Assembly (NCBI RefSeq): GCF_000585395.1
Contig: NZ_KK073875.1
Location: 3,323,307-3,387,306 of the forward strand
Origin: Saccharibacillus sacchari DSM 19268
GTDB taxonomy: Bacteria; Bacillota; Bacilli; Paenibacillales; Paenibacillaceae
DNA: 64,000 nucleotides
Direction: 5' to 3'
Shown here: piece after piece, positions 42,079 through 50,954 of the stretch
Layout of the letters: every line of letters starts with the position of its first letter
Numbering within the stretch: the stretch's first letter is position 1
Notes under the pieces: generated by a model
What the model saw: only the letters and a program-made list of their open reading frames with translations
The model's database searches: none
What the model was told of the DNA's origin: nothing
Translations under genes and position numbers: made by a program

Positions 42079-44199
42079 TTACATAGAAGAGAGTTTGAAA
42101 AGGCCGAGATCCTTTTGCAATCCTGTCGCCATCTCGCTGAGTTCGCCTGCGGCGCTGCCGATTTCTTCAAGCGCGGCAAGCTGTTGCTGGGTTGAGGCGG
42201 CCATCGTCTGAGATTCTTCCGAGGAATGCTGCGCGACCCGTGCGACTTCGGAAATGGAAGCCGTCACTTCTTCTACGCCTGCGGAAATTTCCTGCGAAGC
42301 CGCGGAGATTTCCTGAATTTGATCGCTGACGGCCCGGGCGCTGTGCCCGATCGCTCCGATTGCGCCGCTTGCCCGGTCGATGAAGGCCAAGCCTTCTGCT
42401 GTTTCGTTATCCGTGCGGGACATGAGTTGAACGGTTTCTCCGATCAAATCTCGGATATCGCCGATTCGAAGAGAGATGGTCTCCACGGAAGTCTGCGTCT
42501 GCTCCGCCAGTTTACCGACTTCCGATGCAACAACGGCAAAACCCCGACCATGTTCGCCGGCTCGTGCTGCCTCGATGTTGGCATTCAAGGAAAGAAGCTG
42601 GGTTTGCCGGGCGATGGCTTTGATCGAAGCGACAATCTCGTCAATTTGCTGAGAGTGGGCATCAAGCCGGGAGACGCTGCCGGCCGATTGGCTGACCGAA
42701 TCCCGAATGCTCCGCATTTGCCGCACGGCCGCAGTCAGTTCCTGATCGCCCGTTTCGGCTTTTTGAGTCGTTTCGGCAGCCGATTCGGCTACGGAAGCCG
42801 AGGACTCTGCGATTCGCGAGATCCCGACGGCCATTTCGTTCATGGCAAGCGCGGTATCTTCGGTCATGCGGCGTTGCGATTCGGAACCGTCCGCCACCGA
42901 TTGAACCGCTTGGGCAACCTGGCGCATGGCCAGCGACGACTCCCGCGAAACTTCGCTCAGCTGTTCGGAAGCGGCAGCAGAATGTTCGGAAGCTTCCTGA
43001 CTGTTGCGAAGCGTTTTGTTCAGAGCGACGATCATACGGTTGAACGACTGGCCGACCTGCCCCAACTCATCTCGTGTCTCAATTTGAATATCTCGAGACA
43101 AGTCGCCGTTCGCCATCGCTGTCGCGCGCTCGTTGAGTTGTTGAACTGCGGCATTCACGCTTCGGTAGAAAGCCATGTAGAAGAGCAGCACAAGCAGCAA
43201 GGCGGCGATAATCACGGCAACAACCAAGTTGCGTTGAGCTTCCAAACGGTCAATGCGCTGGTCAAACAGCAACATAAGCGTTTCGGAGGCCTGCTTGAAA
43301 AACGTATTGGAGACATCGATGGTTGCCGTGCCCGCCGAGAAGAAGGCAGCCGGATCTGACGTCAGGTTTTTATCGTCAAACAACTGCTGTTGGGCGGTGG
43401 AAAGGAACTGTTCGATCGAAGTCGAAGTTTCCTGCCCGGAGGCGCTCATCCGGGATGCGGCTTCCGGATTCAGTTCGGTAATTCGTTGAAGTGCTTTATT
43501 CAATTCTTTCAATTCATTTTCCGCTTGCGTTTTCTTGACGGCAACTTGAGTCAACGTCTGCGCTTCCGCTTGGCGTCGAGTCAGCATTCCGTTGCCTGTG
43601 CCGCGGATTTCCGCGGTTTCCTCAATCAGAGCCGGAATACGTTTAACGACCATATCCATGAGGTAAAAGGAGTCAATCTCCGTGTCGAGCGACAAACCCG
43701 ATTCGTCCGCGCTTTCGACCACGAAGTCGAGCACGCGCGCGATCAGGTCGCTGTGACGGGCGAAACTTTCTTCGGCGGAAAGCGAAGTTGTTTCCTGTTC
43801 AAGCGTTTTCCATTCTCCCGCAAGGGCTTGCCAAGCATCGGCGGAGCCGACTAATCCGGACTGCTGAACAGCAAGATCGATCGCGGCTGCATTTTCGTTT
43901 GCTTGCGAAGTTGCTTCGACAAGTTTACTTTCGCTGTCTGTACCGCCGCCATTCAGATAGGCATTAGCTTGTCCGCGATGCTGCTGCAAGGAGAGGATAA
44001 AAGGCATGGAGGCTTCGATCTGAACCAACCCGACTTTTTCTTCCCGGGTCGTAGCAATTTTCTCTTGGGTGCCCGTAATCCACAAGCCGAAAAGAAGGGC
44101 CAGTGGAGCGGCGAACAAAATGCTGATGAGTACGAATTTTTGTGCATACTTCAATCGGGATAATACGAATGTGAATGGATAAAGCAGTTTGGCCAACAT
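42079..44199 (-). CDS. Methyl-accepting chemotaxis protein with NIT-like sensor
   Basis: A 706-residue receptor. TM1 is at about 18-38 ([19 protein letters not shown]), an extracellular helical domain at about 40-330 contains [12 protein letters not shown], a pattern seen in nitrate/nitrite-sensing (NIT) bundles, TM2 is at about 332-352, followed by HAMP and a long signalling hairpin whose tip is the segment [23 protein letters not shown]. The start at 44199 has AGAGGAGG 6 bases upstream. The ligand is not known; nitrate is only a suggestion. It is monocistronic with a stable hairpin in its leader. Confidence 0.92.
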   Translation of the reverse strand: MLAKLLYPFTFVLSRLKYAQKFVLISILFAAPLALLFGLWITGTQEKIATTREEKVGLVQIEASMPFILSLQQHRGQANAYLNGGGTDSESKLVEATSQANENAAAIDLAVQQSGLVGSADAWQALAGEWKTLEQETTSLSAEESFARHSDLIARVLDFVVESADESGLSLDTEIDSFYLMDMVVKRIPALIEETAEIRGTGNGMLTRRQAEAQTLTQVAVKKTQAENELKELNKALQRITELNPEAASRMSASGQETSTSIEQFLSTAQQQLFDDKNLTSDPAAFFSAGTATIDVSNTFFKQASETLMLLFDQRIDRLEAQRNLVVAVIIAALLLVLLFYMAFYRSVNAAVQQLNERATAMANGDLSRDIQIETRDELGQVGQSFNRMIVALNKTLRNSQEASEHSAAASEQLSEVSRESSLAMRQVAQAVQSVADGSESQRRMTEDTALAMNEMAVGISRIAESSASVAESAAETTQKAETGDQELTAAVRQMRSIRDSVSQSAGSVSRLDAHSQQIDEIVASIKAIARQTQLLSLNANIEAARAGEHGRGFAVVASEVGKLAEQTQTSVETISLRIGDIRDLIGETVQLMSRTDNETAEGLAFIDRASGAIGAIGHSARAVSDQIQEISAASQEISAGVEEVTASISEVARVAQHSSEESQTMAASTQQQLAALEEIGSAAGELSEMATGLQKDLGLFKLSSM

Positions 44200-44235
44200 G
44201 GGCATCCTCCTCTGTAGTACGCTGATCCGATCTCT

Positions 44236-44264
44236 ATTTCGACCCGCATAACGGGCTTCGAAAT
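44236..44264 (-). promoter_or_regulatory. Leader hairpin of the chemoreceptor gene
   Basis: ATTTCGACCCG (44236-44246) pairs with CGGGCTTCGAAAT (44252-44264) with one bulge, about 35 bases upstream of the ribosome site. Its role is unknown; it does not fit a cyclic-di-GMP riboswitch. Confidence 0.45.
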
Positions 44265-44414
44265 GGTTCGTTCGACCCTGTACAAGATTCTCTCTATCTA
44301 TATCGGAAGAAAACCCTAAAATTGATTGCTTCACCGCCCAAAAGTGAAAAAAACCACAAAAATTTGGCGTAAAATGCAAAGAGCCTGCTCGCAAGAAGGT
44401 ATTTCGCGGCGCGC

Positions 44415-44450
44415 AAAAAGACCCCGTCCACACAAAATGCGTCGACGGAG
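44415..44450 (-). terminator. Terminator of the small gene at 44506
   Basis: Minus strand CTCCGTC (44450-44444) and GACGGGG (44428-44422) with a TCTTTTT tail (44415-44421 region). Confidence 0.75.
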
Positions 44451-44505
44451 CCGGGATGAAAGAATGTTTAGATTGGTTTAATCGGTGATCGAATGATGCA
44501 GATCA

Positions 44506-44697
44506 TTAATGCAAGCGTTCAAACCGTTTAACTGCCCAGTAAGGAAGAGTTACGGAACGCTCAGCCGTGTTAACGGTGAAGAAGCGAGTATCATTCATAT
44601 CGGGAAAACAGGGCCCCGTATAAAACTCGCCGCTAACTAGATGCAGGCGCAGTACTTCTTCTTTGAATACGGCCTTTTTGATCTCTTGAACTGCCAT
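44506..44697 (-). CDS. Small hypothetical beta-rich protein
   Basis: A 63-residue protein (MAVQEIKKAVFKEEVLRL start, LPYWAVKRFERLH end). The alternation VLRLHLVSGEFYTGPCF...RFFTVNTAERSVTLPY suggests a small beta-barrel, loosely Sm- or SH3-like, but no family is recognised. A G-rich ribosome site (GGGGGG) lies 8 bases upstream, and a good terminator follows, both arguing for a real gene. Confidence 0.65.
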   Translation of the reverse strand: MAVQEIKKAVFKEEVLRLHLVSGEFYTGPCFPDMNDTRFFTVNTAERSVTLPYWAVKRFERLH

Positions 44698-44900
44698 GGT
44701 GCAGGCCCCCCTTATCAGGTAAATAAGGTCTTGCGAACTGTTTAATACCTTACATTACCCCGTGTTACGATTCTCCAATCATATTGCAGGCAATATTAAT
44801 GAACATTGTAAAAAATAATTTGAGTTTGTAAAAATTAAGGCGTCTTTATAATCGACATTAATAAGAAGACACGCCCTAGTTCCGATTTATCCTATTTGCC

Positions 44901-45011
44901 ATGAAGTTGATTTCTTATAATGAAAAAGCACGAGAAGATTACGATTATCCAGTACATGAACCGGCTGGTAATCAAGTATTGGAACGTGTGCTTTTATGGC
45001 AGCATAAATAG
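44901..45011 (+). other. 36-codon ORF before the dehydrogenase gene (probable gene remnant)
   Basis: A frame from ATG 44901 to TAG 45009 encodes a protein-like sequence (starts MKLISYNEKAREDYDYPVHE, ends VLERVLLWQHK) but has no ribosome site. It may be the 3' end of a lost gene at the edge of the AT-rich island. The rest of 44698-45032 is AT-rich, with a hairpin around GGCGTCTT and AAGACACGCC near 44843-44875. Confidence 0.3.
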
Positions 45012-45032
45012 AAACATTTGGAGGAATTTTTG

Positions 45033-46193
45033 ATGAAAAAAGTAGTTATAATGGGTTGCGGAAATGTAGGGAGCGACGTGGCGCGGTTTGTCGCCGAAGA
45101 AATGTCTGACATCGAAATTACGATTGCTGATTATAACCTTGAAGCTGCGGAACGATTAGCAAATGAAGTCGGCGGGAAGGCCGTTCAATTCGACGCTACC
45201 GTTCCCGAAGATGTGAAGCGGGTATTAAACGGAGTTGACATTGTGTTCAACGGGGTAGGGCCTTTCCATCGATTTGCGATTCCGATCATCGAACAAGCTA
45301 TTGCCAGCGGAGTCAATTATGTCGATATTAATGACGACTTTGATGTTGCTATAGAACTTATCAGCACGGAAAAATTCGATAAAGCAGCAAAAGAAGCGGG
45401 AGTCACCGTCATATTCGGCGCAGGCTCTACCCCCGGATTGACCAATATACTGGGAAAATGGGGCGTCGATCAGCTTGATCAAGCACATTCGATAAACATT
45501 GCATGGGGATGTTCGTTCGTACCGAATCTGTCTGTTGCTGTAGTGGATCACCTATTTCACTGTTTGATTGGCGATGTTCCGCAATTTATTGATGGTCAGC
45601 ATCAGAATGTGCCGGCCTGGAGCGGAGAGCAAAGAATACAGCTTCAAGGATCGTTAGGAACGAAAACATTCTCATTCTCCGGCCATGCTGAACCTGTTAC
45701 ATTGCCTAAATATATTCCGGGGTTGAAAAACGTAGAAGTGAGATCGACCTTCTTTCAAGAAGAAGGTAACGATATCTACAAACAAATTATTGCTTTGGGG
45801 CTTGCCGGAAATGAGAAGCTTCCTAAATCGGGGATTTCTCCGCGTGCATTTATTACAGAGTTCTTGAACTCTGAAGCGGGAATTGAGGCTTTAAGTGTAG
45901 ATTTAGGCTCTGAACCTGCAGGCGCAATTTTCCGAGTGGAAATTGAGGGTGAACTTGAAAATAGCCCAACTAAAATTATTTACGAGGTTCATTTGTTGTC
46001 GGATACCGTGAATGACCCTACTTCACTTTGTGCCGCTAACGTTGTAATCGATGTTCTCACAGGAAAAGTGACTCAACCAGGTTTATTCTCTCCTGAAGCT
46101 GTTATCGAACCTGAATCGTTTGTAACAAGAGTGGCTAGCAAGTTAGGCGGTAAGCTGTATAAAGAAATCGTTAAATTGGATGAATTGTATTAA
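45033..46193 (+). CDS. Saccharopine-dehydrogenase-family oxidoreductase
   Basis: A 386-residue NAD(P)-dependent enzyme of the saccharopine dehydrogenase family. The Rossmann motif is KVVIMGCGNVGSDVARFVAE at the N-terminus, with NGVGPFHRFAIPIIEQAI and GAGSTPGLTNIL following. In Firmicutes such proteins are often uncharacterised oxidoreductases rather than lysine-pathway enzymes, and no lysine genes are nearby. The start at 45033 has GGAGG 8 bases upstream. Base composition is more AT-rich than in the flanking genes, consistent with acquisition. A terminator follows. Confidence 0.88.
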   Translation: MKKVVIMGCGNVGSDVARFVAEEMSDIEITIADYNLEAAERLANEVGGKAVQFDATVPEDVKRVLNGVDIVFNGVGPFHRFAIPIIEQAIASGVNYVDINDDFDVAIELISTEKFDKAAKEAGVTVIFGAGSTPGLTNILGKWGVDQLDQAHSINIAWGCSFVPNLSVAVVDHLFHCLIGDVPQFIDGQHQNVPAWSGEQRIQLQGSLGTKTFSFSGHAEPVTLPKYIPGLKNVEVRSTFFQEEGNDIYKQIIALGLAGNEKLPKSGISPRAFITEFLNSEAGIEALSVDLGSEPAGAIFRVEIEGELENSPTKIIYEVHLLSDTVNDPTSLCAANVVIDVLTGKVTQPGLFSPEAVIEPESFVTRVASKLGGKLYKEIVKLDELY

Positions 46194-46204
46194 TGTTCAT
46201 TCAT

Positions 46205-46236
46205 GGCGTGTCCCATAAAGGGACGTGCCTTTTTTT
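46205..46236 (+). terminator. Terminator of the dehydrogenase gene
   Basis: GGCGTGTCCC (46205-46214) and GGGACGTGCC (46220-46229) with a 5-base loop and a run of Ts. Confidence 0.9.
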
Positions 46237-46377
46237 GCGCTTAACGTTGCAAATGAAAGGTGACATCTTGAAGAATCGATCATTTTCTGTTTACTCCGCA
46301 GTTATTGTGCTAAAGTATCAAGAACCGTGATCATACAAAACTAGAATTAAAACCAATTACGATGAGGTGAAGGGGGA

Positions 46378-47220
46378 ATGGGGAGTTTGCTATTAAATAG
46401 TCCGTATAAACCCAGTCAGCCTGATCTGGAACAAAAATATTTTGTGAACAGCTATAAGGTAGAAGAAACAGATGTGCTTTATGGGAAAGTATGGGAAATC
46501 TATCAATATGAATTTGATAGGCTGCCTTCTAATACAATTACAGTGCTGCCGGACGGACTTATTGAGCTTGTGTTCAATTTTAAAGACGGTCAAGCCGATT
46601 CATATTTAGTTCTGGCATCGACAGAATCCAGCCGCATAGAGGTTGGTTATTCGGAGTCAGGTTTCGGCATACGCTTTGTACCGGGTTGGTTGGGACAAGT
46701 ACAGAATCCGCCTTTATCGAGTTCGCGCAAGATACTGAATGGGCTGACGTATATAAATAGCGAAGAAGTGATTTCTAATTTCGATGTGTTATTTCAGAAA
46801 GTCATATCTACTCATTCATTCGAACAGAGAGTGGAGTACTGCAAAGCGTTCTTTGGCGGCATAGAGCAAGTAGAAAATGACCAGGCTGAACTTGCTAGAC
46901 AGGCCTGTTTATATCTCATTAATCATAATGGAAACAAAACGATTAGTGATTTGGAAAAATATATGGGGTACAGCTCTCGCTATATCCGAAAATTATTTGG
47001 TGAGTTTATCGGTTATTCTCCAAAAACAATGAACGAGATTATCAAGTTTCAGCATTCATTTCATCATTTTTCTGCGGAGCCGCATCGTTCTTTAAGCGAC
47101 CTAGCCTGTGAATTCGGATATTATGATATTTCACATATGAATCGAGCGTATATAAAGTTAGCCAAACAACTGCCTAAATCGTTGTATCGTAATTTCTATG
47201 CGGAAAAGAAGTTCGAATGA
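46378..47220 (+). CDS. AraC-family regulator with DUF6597-like N-terminus
   Basis: A 280-residue regulator. The N-terminal half has the pattern ITVLPDGLIELVFNF and GFGIRFVPGWLG of the DUF6597 domain found in many AraC proteins. The C-terminal HTH is SDLEKYMGYSSRYIRKLFGE and SDLACEFGYYDISHMNRAYI. The ATG at 46378 follows GAGGTGAAGGGGG. It is AT-rich like its neighbours. The pseudogene 20 bases downstream was probably its operon partner; the regulator may now be orphaned. Confidence 0.87.
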   Translation: MGSLLLNSPYKPSQPDLEQKYFVNSYKVEETDVLYGKVWEIYQYEFDRLPSNTITVLPDGLIELVFNFKDGQADSYLVLASTESSRIEVGYSESGFGIRFVPGWLGQVQNPPLSSSRKILNGLTYINSEEVISNFDVLFQKVISTHSFEQRVEYCKAFFGGIEQVENDQAELARQACLYLINHNGNKTISDLEKYMGYSSRYIRKLFGEFIGYSPKTMNEIIKFQHSFHHFSAEPHRSLSDLACEFGYYDISHMNRAYIKLAKQLPKSLYRNFYAEKKFE

Positions 47221-47240
47221 TCAATAGAAAAGGCGCATGC

Positions 47241-47498
47241 ATGATGCCCGCACAAAGCTGCATTAAAGAAATTATGCAAAAATATATAGACGGATTTAAC
47301 GGTAAAGACGCATCTGTTGTATACATGCTTTTTTCTGATAACGCTAAAATCGAGGACCCTGTCGGAGGCGGTCGAACGGTCGAGGGAAGATAGGCGATTA
47401 ATGCTTTTTATAAAATGGCTGTTAATAGCGTCGAAAAGCTTGAATTGGAAGCACCGATTCGAGGTTCTCATGGAAATGAAGGCTTATTGGGGATCTGA
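47241..47498 (+). pseudogene. NTF2/SnoaL (ketosteroid-isomerase-like) protein, broken
   Basis: A frame from ATG 47241 encodes IKEIMQKYIDGFNGKDASVV, then LFSDNAKIEDPVGGGRTVEG, a pattern typical of ketosteroid-isomerase-like NTF2 proteins. It stops at TAG 47391. In the same frame it resumes as AINAFYKMAVNSVEKLELEA and PIRGSHGNEGLL, the expected continuation, until TGA at 47496. Thus there is one in-frame nonsense codon plus a missing C-terminal third. A single change of AAG or GAG to TAG would explain the first stop. The gene is probably non-functional. Confidence 0.8.
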
Positions 47499-47543
47499 GG
47501 ATGCGGATGGAATCAGCCAAGCAGCAATTCAATAAAACGTGAG

Positions 47544-47590
47544 AAAGCCTTTATGAGAACAGCTTAAAGCTATAATCGTAGAGGCTTTTT
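47544..47590 (+). terminator. Possible terminator after the pseudogene
   Basis: AAAGCCT (47544-47550) and AGGCTTT (47582-47588) with Ts; the loop is long (31 bases), so it is weak. Confidence 0.4.
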
Positions 47591-47683
47591 CAGATAAGAT
47601 TATTTTACAATGATATGATTCGCTACATGTTGTATGTTCTGTATAAGCAGCTTCGACATTAAAACGTAAAGGCGGGGATTAAA

Positions 47684-47929
47684 ATGACACCGCAAGACCT
47701 TCAACGAGTCGGATACACTATTGTACATATTGAGCATATTACTAATTTGGCTAAAACTAGTCATCTGCCATTCGAGACGTCGATTCAGGAGATTCATAAA
47801 TTAACCCTTCGCAGAGGAATGGACTTTGTAAGCAAATATACTGACGTCTATGCACTTTGCAGGGACGATAAGATGCTAACCGAGGTCGGGACAACGCTCC
47901 TGGAGTATGAGGGTGAAGTTACGGACTAA
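47684..47929 (+). CDS. Small hypothetical protein
   Basis: An 81-residue soluble protein, probably alpha-helical (MTPQDLQRVGYTIVHIEH, then IQEIHKLTLRRGMDFVSKYT). No family is recognised. GGCGGGG lies 7 bases before the ATG. It sits alone in the AT-rich segment, between the broken isomerase gene and the Fur-controlled permease leader. Confidence 0.55.
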   Translation: MTPQDLQRVGYTIVHIEHITNLAKTSHLPFETSIQEIHKLTLRRGMDFVSKYTDVYALCRDDKMLTEVGTTLLEYEGEVTD

Positions 47930-48016
47930 TTGAAATAAGAAAATATCAAAACGGTATTCTCTATGGAGAGTCTTTCCTGATTTTATAGACGAATATTTTT
48001 TTGACTGCTATACTGT

Positions 48017-48031
48017 TGATAATCAATCTCA
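48017..48031. promoter_or_regulatory. Fur box before the FecCD permease genes
   Basis: TGATAATCAATCTCA matches the 7-1-7 Fur consensus TGATAAT-N-ATTATCA: left half perfect, right half 5 of 7. It lies about 310 bases upstream of the permease start, unusually far. Confidence 0.65.
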
Positions 48032-48050
48032 TTTGGGCGTGCTTTGTGTA

Positions 48051-48085
48051 CATTTCCGACACGATCGTGAACGGGGTCGGAAATG
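48051..48085 (+). promoter_or_regulatory. Leader hairpin upstream of the FecCD genes
   Basis: A perfect 10-bp stem CATTTCCGAC / GTCGGAAATG with a 15-base loop, extended by CTTTG / CAAAG after a bulge. It lies just after the Fur box in a leader of about 300 bases (48032-48342). A frame 48083-48346 runs to the permease start and overlaps it by 4 bases, but has no good ribosome site and no family features. Confidence 0.5.
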
Positions 48086-48342
48086 CAAAGATATTCATAC
48101 ATAATCCGATGCTTGAGGTCAACTGCCAGCGCCGGATGGAATATGTACCGCCAGCCTAACGATAAAGAAAGAATGTCCATTCAGCCTGGTGACCGCTTAT
48201 TATCCATCTTCAATAGGCGGGCCGCATATGAGGGTTTTGGTGTCCATTCGGAAAAGGGTGATGTCGTGAAACAATTGCAAGTAGACGCGCAAGCGTTGCG
48301 AAAAATCGGTTTGTCGCGTGGCGATAAGGAGGAAGGCATCCA

Positions 48343-49398
48343 ATGAAATCTTCCGCTTCGCCTGAAGATCCGAAGCAGGCCGTTAAGCAGGTCAAGGTCC
48401 GTTCGAGACCGTGGGCCGCATCGCTGATTCTGGTCGGCGGCGTTATTTTGCTCGTGCTCGGAATGGCGGTCGCGATTGCCATCGGCGCAAAGGATATCGC
48501 GCTTCCGGATGTATGGGATGCGGTATTCCATTTCAATCCGGATCTGACCGAGCATCAGATTATTCGCGAGCTGCGCATGCCTCGCGTAATCGGCGCGGCG
48601 GTCGTCGGAGCGGCTTTTGCGGTCGCGGGGGCGATCATGCAGGGGATGACCCGAAATCCGCTCGCCGATACCGGCTTGCTCGGCTTGAATGCCGGTGCCG
48701 GTTTCGCGCTGGCGCTGTGTTTTGCTTTCTTCCCGGGCATGTCTTTCCTGGGGCTGATGCTGTATTCGTTTCTGGGAGCCGGTGCGGGCGTCGGGATCGT
48801 ATACGGCATCGGTTCCAGGTCGAAAGGCGGCTTGACGCCGATTCGTCTCGTACTGGCAGGCGCAGCCGTGAGTGCATTGTTTACCGCGCTCAGCGAGGGC
48901 GTAGCTCTGTATTTCAAGATCGGGCAGGATTTGGCTTTCTGGTACGCGGGCGGCGTTGCGGGCACGCAGTGGGTTCAAATCCAGATTATTTTGCCGGCCG
49001 TCGTGATTGCGCTTCTGGCTGCTTTCGCATTGTCTCGTTCGATCACGCTGCTCAGTCTGGGCGATGACATCGCGACCGGACTCGGCCAACGAACGGGCGT
49101 CGTTCGCGTATTCGGCGTAATCATCGTTCTCGTTCTGGCGGGTACAGCCGTATCGATCGTCGGTTCGGTCGGATTCGTCGGTCTGATCATTCCTCACTTG
49201 ACGCGCAAACTGGTCGGCGTGGATTACCGCTGGATCATTCCTTGTTCGGCCGTACTCGGCAGCTTGCTGATCGTTTTCGCCGATCTGGCGGCACGTACGA
49301 TTAATCCGCCGCAGGAGACGCCGATCGGAGCTCTGGTCGCCCTGATCGGCGTACCCTTCTTCCTCTATCTGGCTGTCAAAGAAAGGAGGAGCCTATAA
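48343..49398 (+). CDS. Iron-siderophore ABC permease (FecCD family), subunit 1
   Basis: A 351-residue inner-membrane permease of the FecCD/BtuC family with about 10 TM helices. Conserved pieces are ELRMPRVIGAAVVGAAFAVA, MTRNPLADTGLLGLNAGAGF and GSVGFVGLIIPHLTRKLVG, the last being the ATPase-coupling region. AAGGAGG precedes the ATG. It shares one base with the second permease gene (stop TAA and ATG overlap). With its partner it should move ferric siderophore delivered by one of the binding lipoproteins at 54-58 kb. No ATPase gene is present; in Bacillus the FeuBC pair uses the shared ATPase YusV. Confidence 0.94.
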   Translation: MKSSASPEDPKQAVKQVKVRSRPWAASLILVGGVILLVLGMAVAIAIGAKDIALPDVWDAVFHFNPDLTEHQIIRELRMPRVIGAAVVGAAFAVAGAIMQGMTRNPLADTGLLGLNAGAGFALALCFAFFPGMSFLGLMLYSFLGAGAGVGIVYGIGSRSKGGLTPIRLVLAGAAVSALFTALSEGVALYFKIGQDLAFWYAGGVAGTQWVQIQIILPAVVIALLAAFALSRSITLLSLGDDIATGLGQRTGVVRVFGVIIVLVLAGTAVSIVGSVGFVGLIIPHLTRKLVGVDYRWIIPCSAVLGSLLIVFADLAARTINPPQETPIGALVALIGVPFFLYLAVKERRSL

Positions 49399-50429
49399 TG
49401 GAATCGATGATTCATCAAGCGGAGCGTCGCAAGCGCAGCCGCGGGCTCCTGGTTATCGGGATTTTGATCGTGCTTATTATCGTGGCGTTTGTCATCAGCA
49501 TGAATACCGGTTTTATCCGCTTGTCGCCGATGGAAGTGGTTCGGACTCTGTTCGGCGGCGGTACAGCGCAGCAGCATTTGATCTTGTTCGAATTCCGTTT
49601 GCCCCGTATCGTCATATCGATTCTGATCGGCGCGGGTCTGGCCGTATCCGGCTGCGTCATGCAGGGATTGTCGCGTAACGCGTTGGCAGACCCCGGCATC
49701 CTCGGCGTCAACGCGGGTGCGGGTCTTATGGTCATGCTGTACGTCTCGTTCTTTTCTTCGACGGTAAGCGGTTCGGTGTTCCTTCTTCCGATCTTGGCGT
49801 TGATTGGAGCCGGAGCAACGGCAGTGTTGATCTACGTCTTGTCTTATAAAAAAGGCGAGGGCCTGATTCCTACCCGTATGCTGCTTGTCGGAATCGGGGT
49901 TGCGGCAGGCATCAGCGCGGCAATGATCGTGCTTACGCTTCGTCTTCGCCCGGAAGAGTACCAGTTCGTCGCGTCCTGGTTGGCCGGACGAATCTGGGGA
50001 ACCAGCTGGAAGTTTGTTGTGGCCTTGCTTCCATGGCTGATTATTTTCCTGCCGTTCGTCTTCTACAAAGCCAAAGTCATGAACGTGCTGAACATGGGCG
50101 ACCAGACAGCAACAGGATTGGGCACGTCGATCGAACGCGAACGGTTGCTGCTTCTGGCGGCGGCTGTCGGCCTTGCCGGCGCCTGCGTCGCAGTCAGCGG
50201 CGGTATCGGCTTCGTCGGCCTGATCGGCCCGCACTTGGGCCGACGCCTCGTCGGACCGAAGCACCAGATTCTGCTGCCCGTCTCGGCTCTGGCCGGCGCG
50301 CTGCTCGTCCTCGTCGCCGACACCCTCGGTCGCTGGATTCTTCAGCCGACCGATATTCCAACCGGAGTCGTCGTCGCCGTCATCGGCGCACCTTACTTCT
50401 TGTACCTGCTCGGCAAGAGCAAAATGTAA
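49398..50429 (+). CDS. Iron-siderophore ABC permease (FecCD family), subunit 2
   Basis: A 343-residue partner permease. Family motifs seen are FEFRLPRIVISILIGAGLAV, LSRNALADPGILGVNAGAG and GGIGFVGLIGPHLGRRLVG. About 10 TM helices. The ribosome site AAAGGAGG lies in the end of the first gene. A strong terminator follows, so the unit is the two permeases only; binding proteins and regulators are encoded separately and in the opposite direction downstream. Confidence 0.94.
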   Translation: MESMIHQAERRKRSRGLLVIGILIVLIIVAFVISMNTGFIRLSPMEVVRTLFGGGTAQQHLILFEFRLPRIVISILIGAGLAVSGCVMQGLSRNALADPGILGVNAGAGLMVMLYVSFFSSTVSGSVFLLPILALIGAGATAVLIYVLSYKKGEGLIPTRMLLVGIGVAAGISAAMIVLTLRLRPEEYQFVASWLAGRIWGTSWKFVVALLPWLIIFLPFVFYKAKVMNVLNMGDQTATGLGTSIERERLLLLAAAVGLAGACVAVSGGIGFVGLIGPHLGRRLVGPKHQILLPVSALAGALLVLVADTLGRWILQPTDIPTGVVVAVIGAPYFLYLLGKSKM

Positions 50430-50453
50430 AACTCAAAACCCTCGTTTCATCCG

Positions 50454-50483
50454 AGCCGCTCTCCTTCCGGAGAGCGGCTTTTC
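50454..50483 (+). terminator. Terminator of the permease pair
   Basis: A perfect 11-bp stem AGCCGCTCTCC / GGAGAGCGGCT with loop TTCC and TTTTC after it. Confidence 0.93.
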
Positions 50484-50616
50484 TTATATAAATATAAGGG
50501 TCATTTGGATTCGTTCTTCGAGCGTCAACGAATTTGTTCGAGCTCGATTCTTCGATCGAATGCGAGAGGAACTTAAAACTCTTGGCGGGCCATTCCATAC
50601 GGGAGCGAGGAGCAAG

Positions 50617-50816
50617 ACTCTAACGGAACGTATATCCTTTAACGGCCCTTTTTGGAGGTGTTTTGATTTTTAACGGAACAGAGAAACGCTTAGACGGAAA
50701 AAAAGGACTCAAAGGCTTGAAATCCTTGTTTTTTCGTCTCTAAGTATCCGCTCGTTCCGTTAAAAATCTCAAACGAGCGATTTGGGCTGCTAAGCGCCAA
50801 CTGGTTCCGTTAGAGT
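50617..50816. repeat. 200-bp nested palindrome with repeated TAACGGAA motif
   Basis: Outer arms are ACTCTAACGGAAC (50617-50629) / GTTCCGTTAGAGT (50804-50816), inner arms TTTTTAACGGAAC (50667-50679) / GTTCCGTTAAAAA (50754-50766), both perfect. TTAACGG also occurs at 50639-50645. Further imperfect pairing (CTTAGACG against CGTCTCTAAG) lies inside. The gap 50430-50954 has no gene; the element is most of it. Confidence 0.85.
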
Positions 50817-50954
50817 TTCCAAAACTGTAAGCTTTCTTCGCGAGACAACGTCTTGCATGAATTTCTTCCATAGCCTATCATGGAAGCGTTACCGAAATAT
50901 CGAAACCGGTTTAGCGGTTAATCGATCCCAATCTAACCCAAGAGGTGAGCAGCA

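Noticed and set aside
44200-44330. Possible cyclic-di-GMP (GEMM) riboswitch in the chemoreceptor leader, suggested by a CAGGG...AACCATT pattern
   Set aside because: The paired helices and conserved GCA/AAAC positions of GEMM do not line up; only the simple hairpin at 44236-44264 is supported.
48083-48346. 87-codon ORF overlapping the first FecCD permease gene by four bases
   Set aside because: It starts inside a hairpin with no ribosome site and shows no family features; kept only as a note on the leader.
49365-50264. 299-codon minus-strand frame opposite the second FecCD permease gene
   Set aside because: A shadow frame with His/Arg/Asp-rich composition; the plus-strand frame has all permease motifs.
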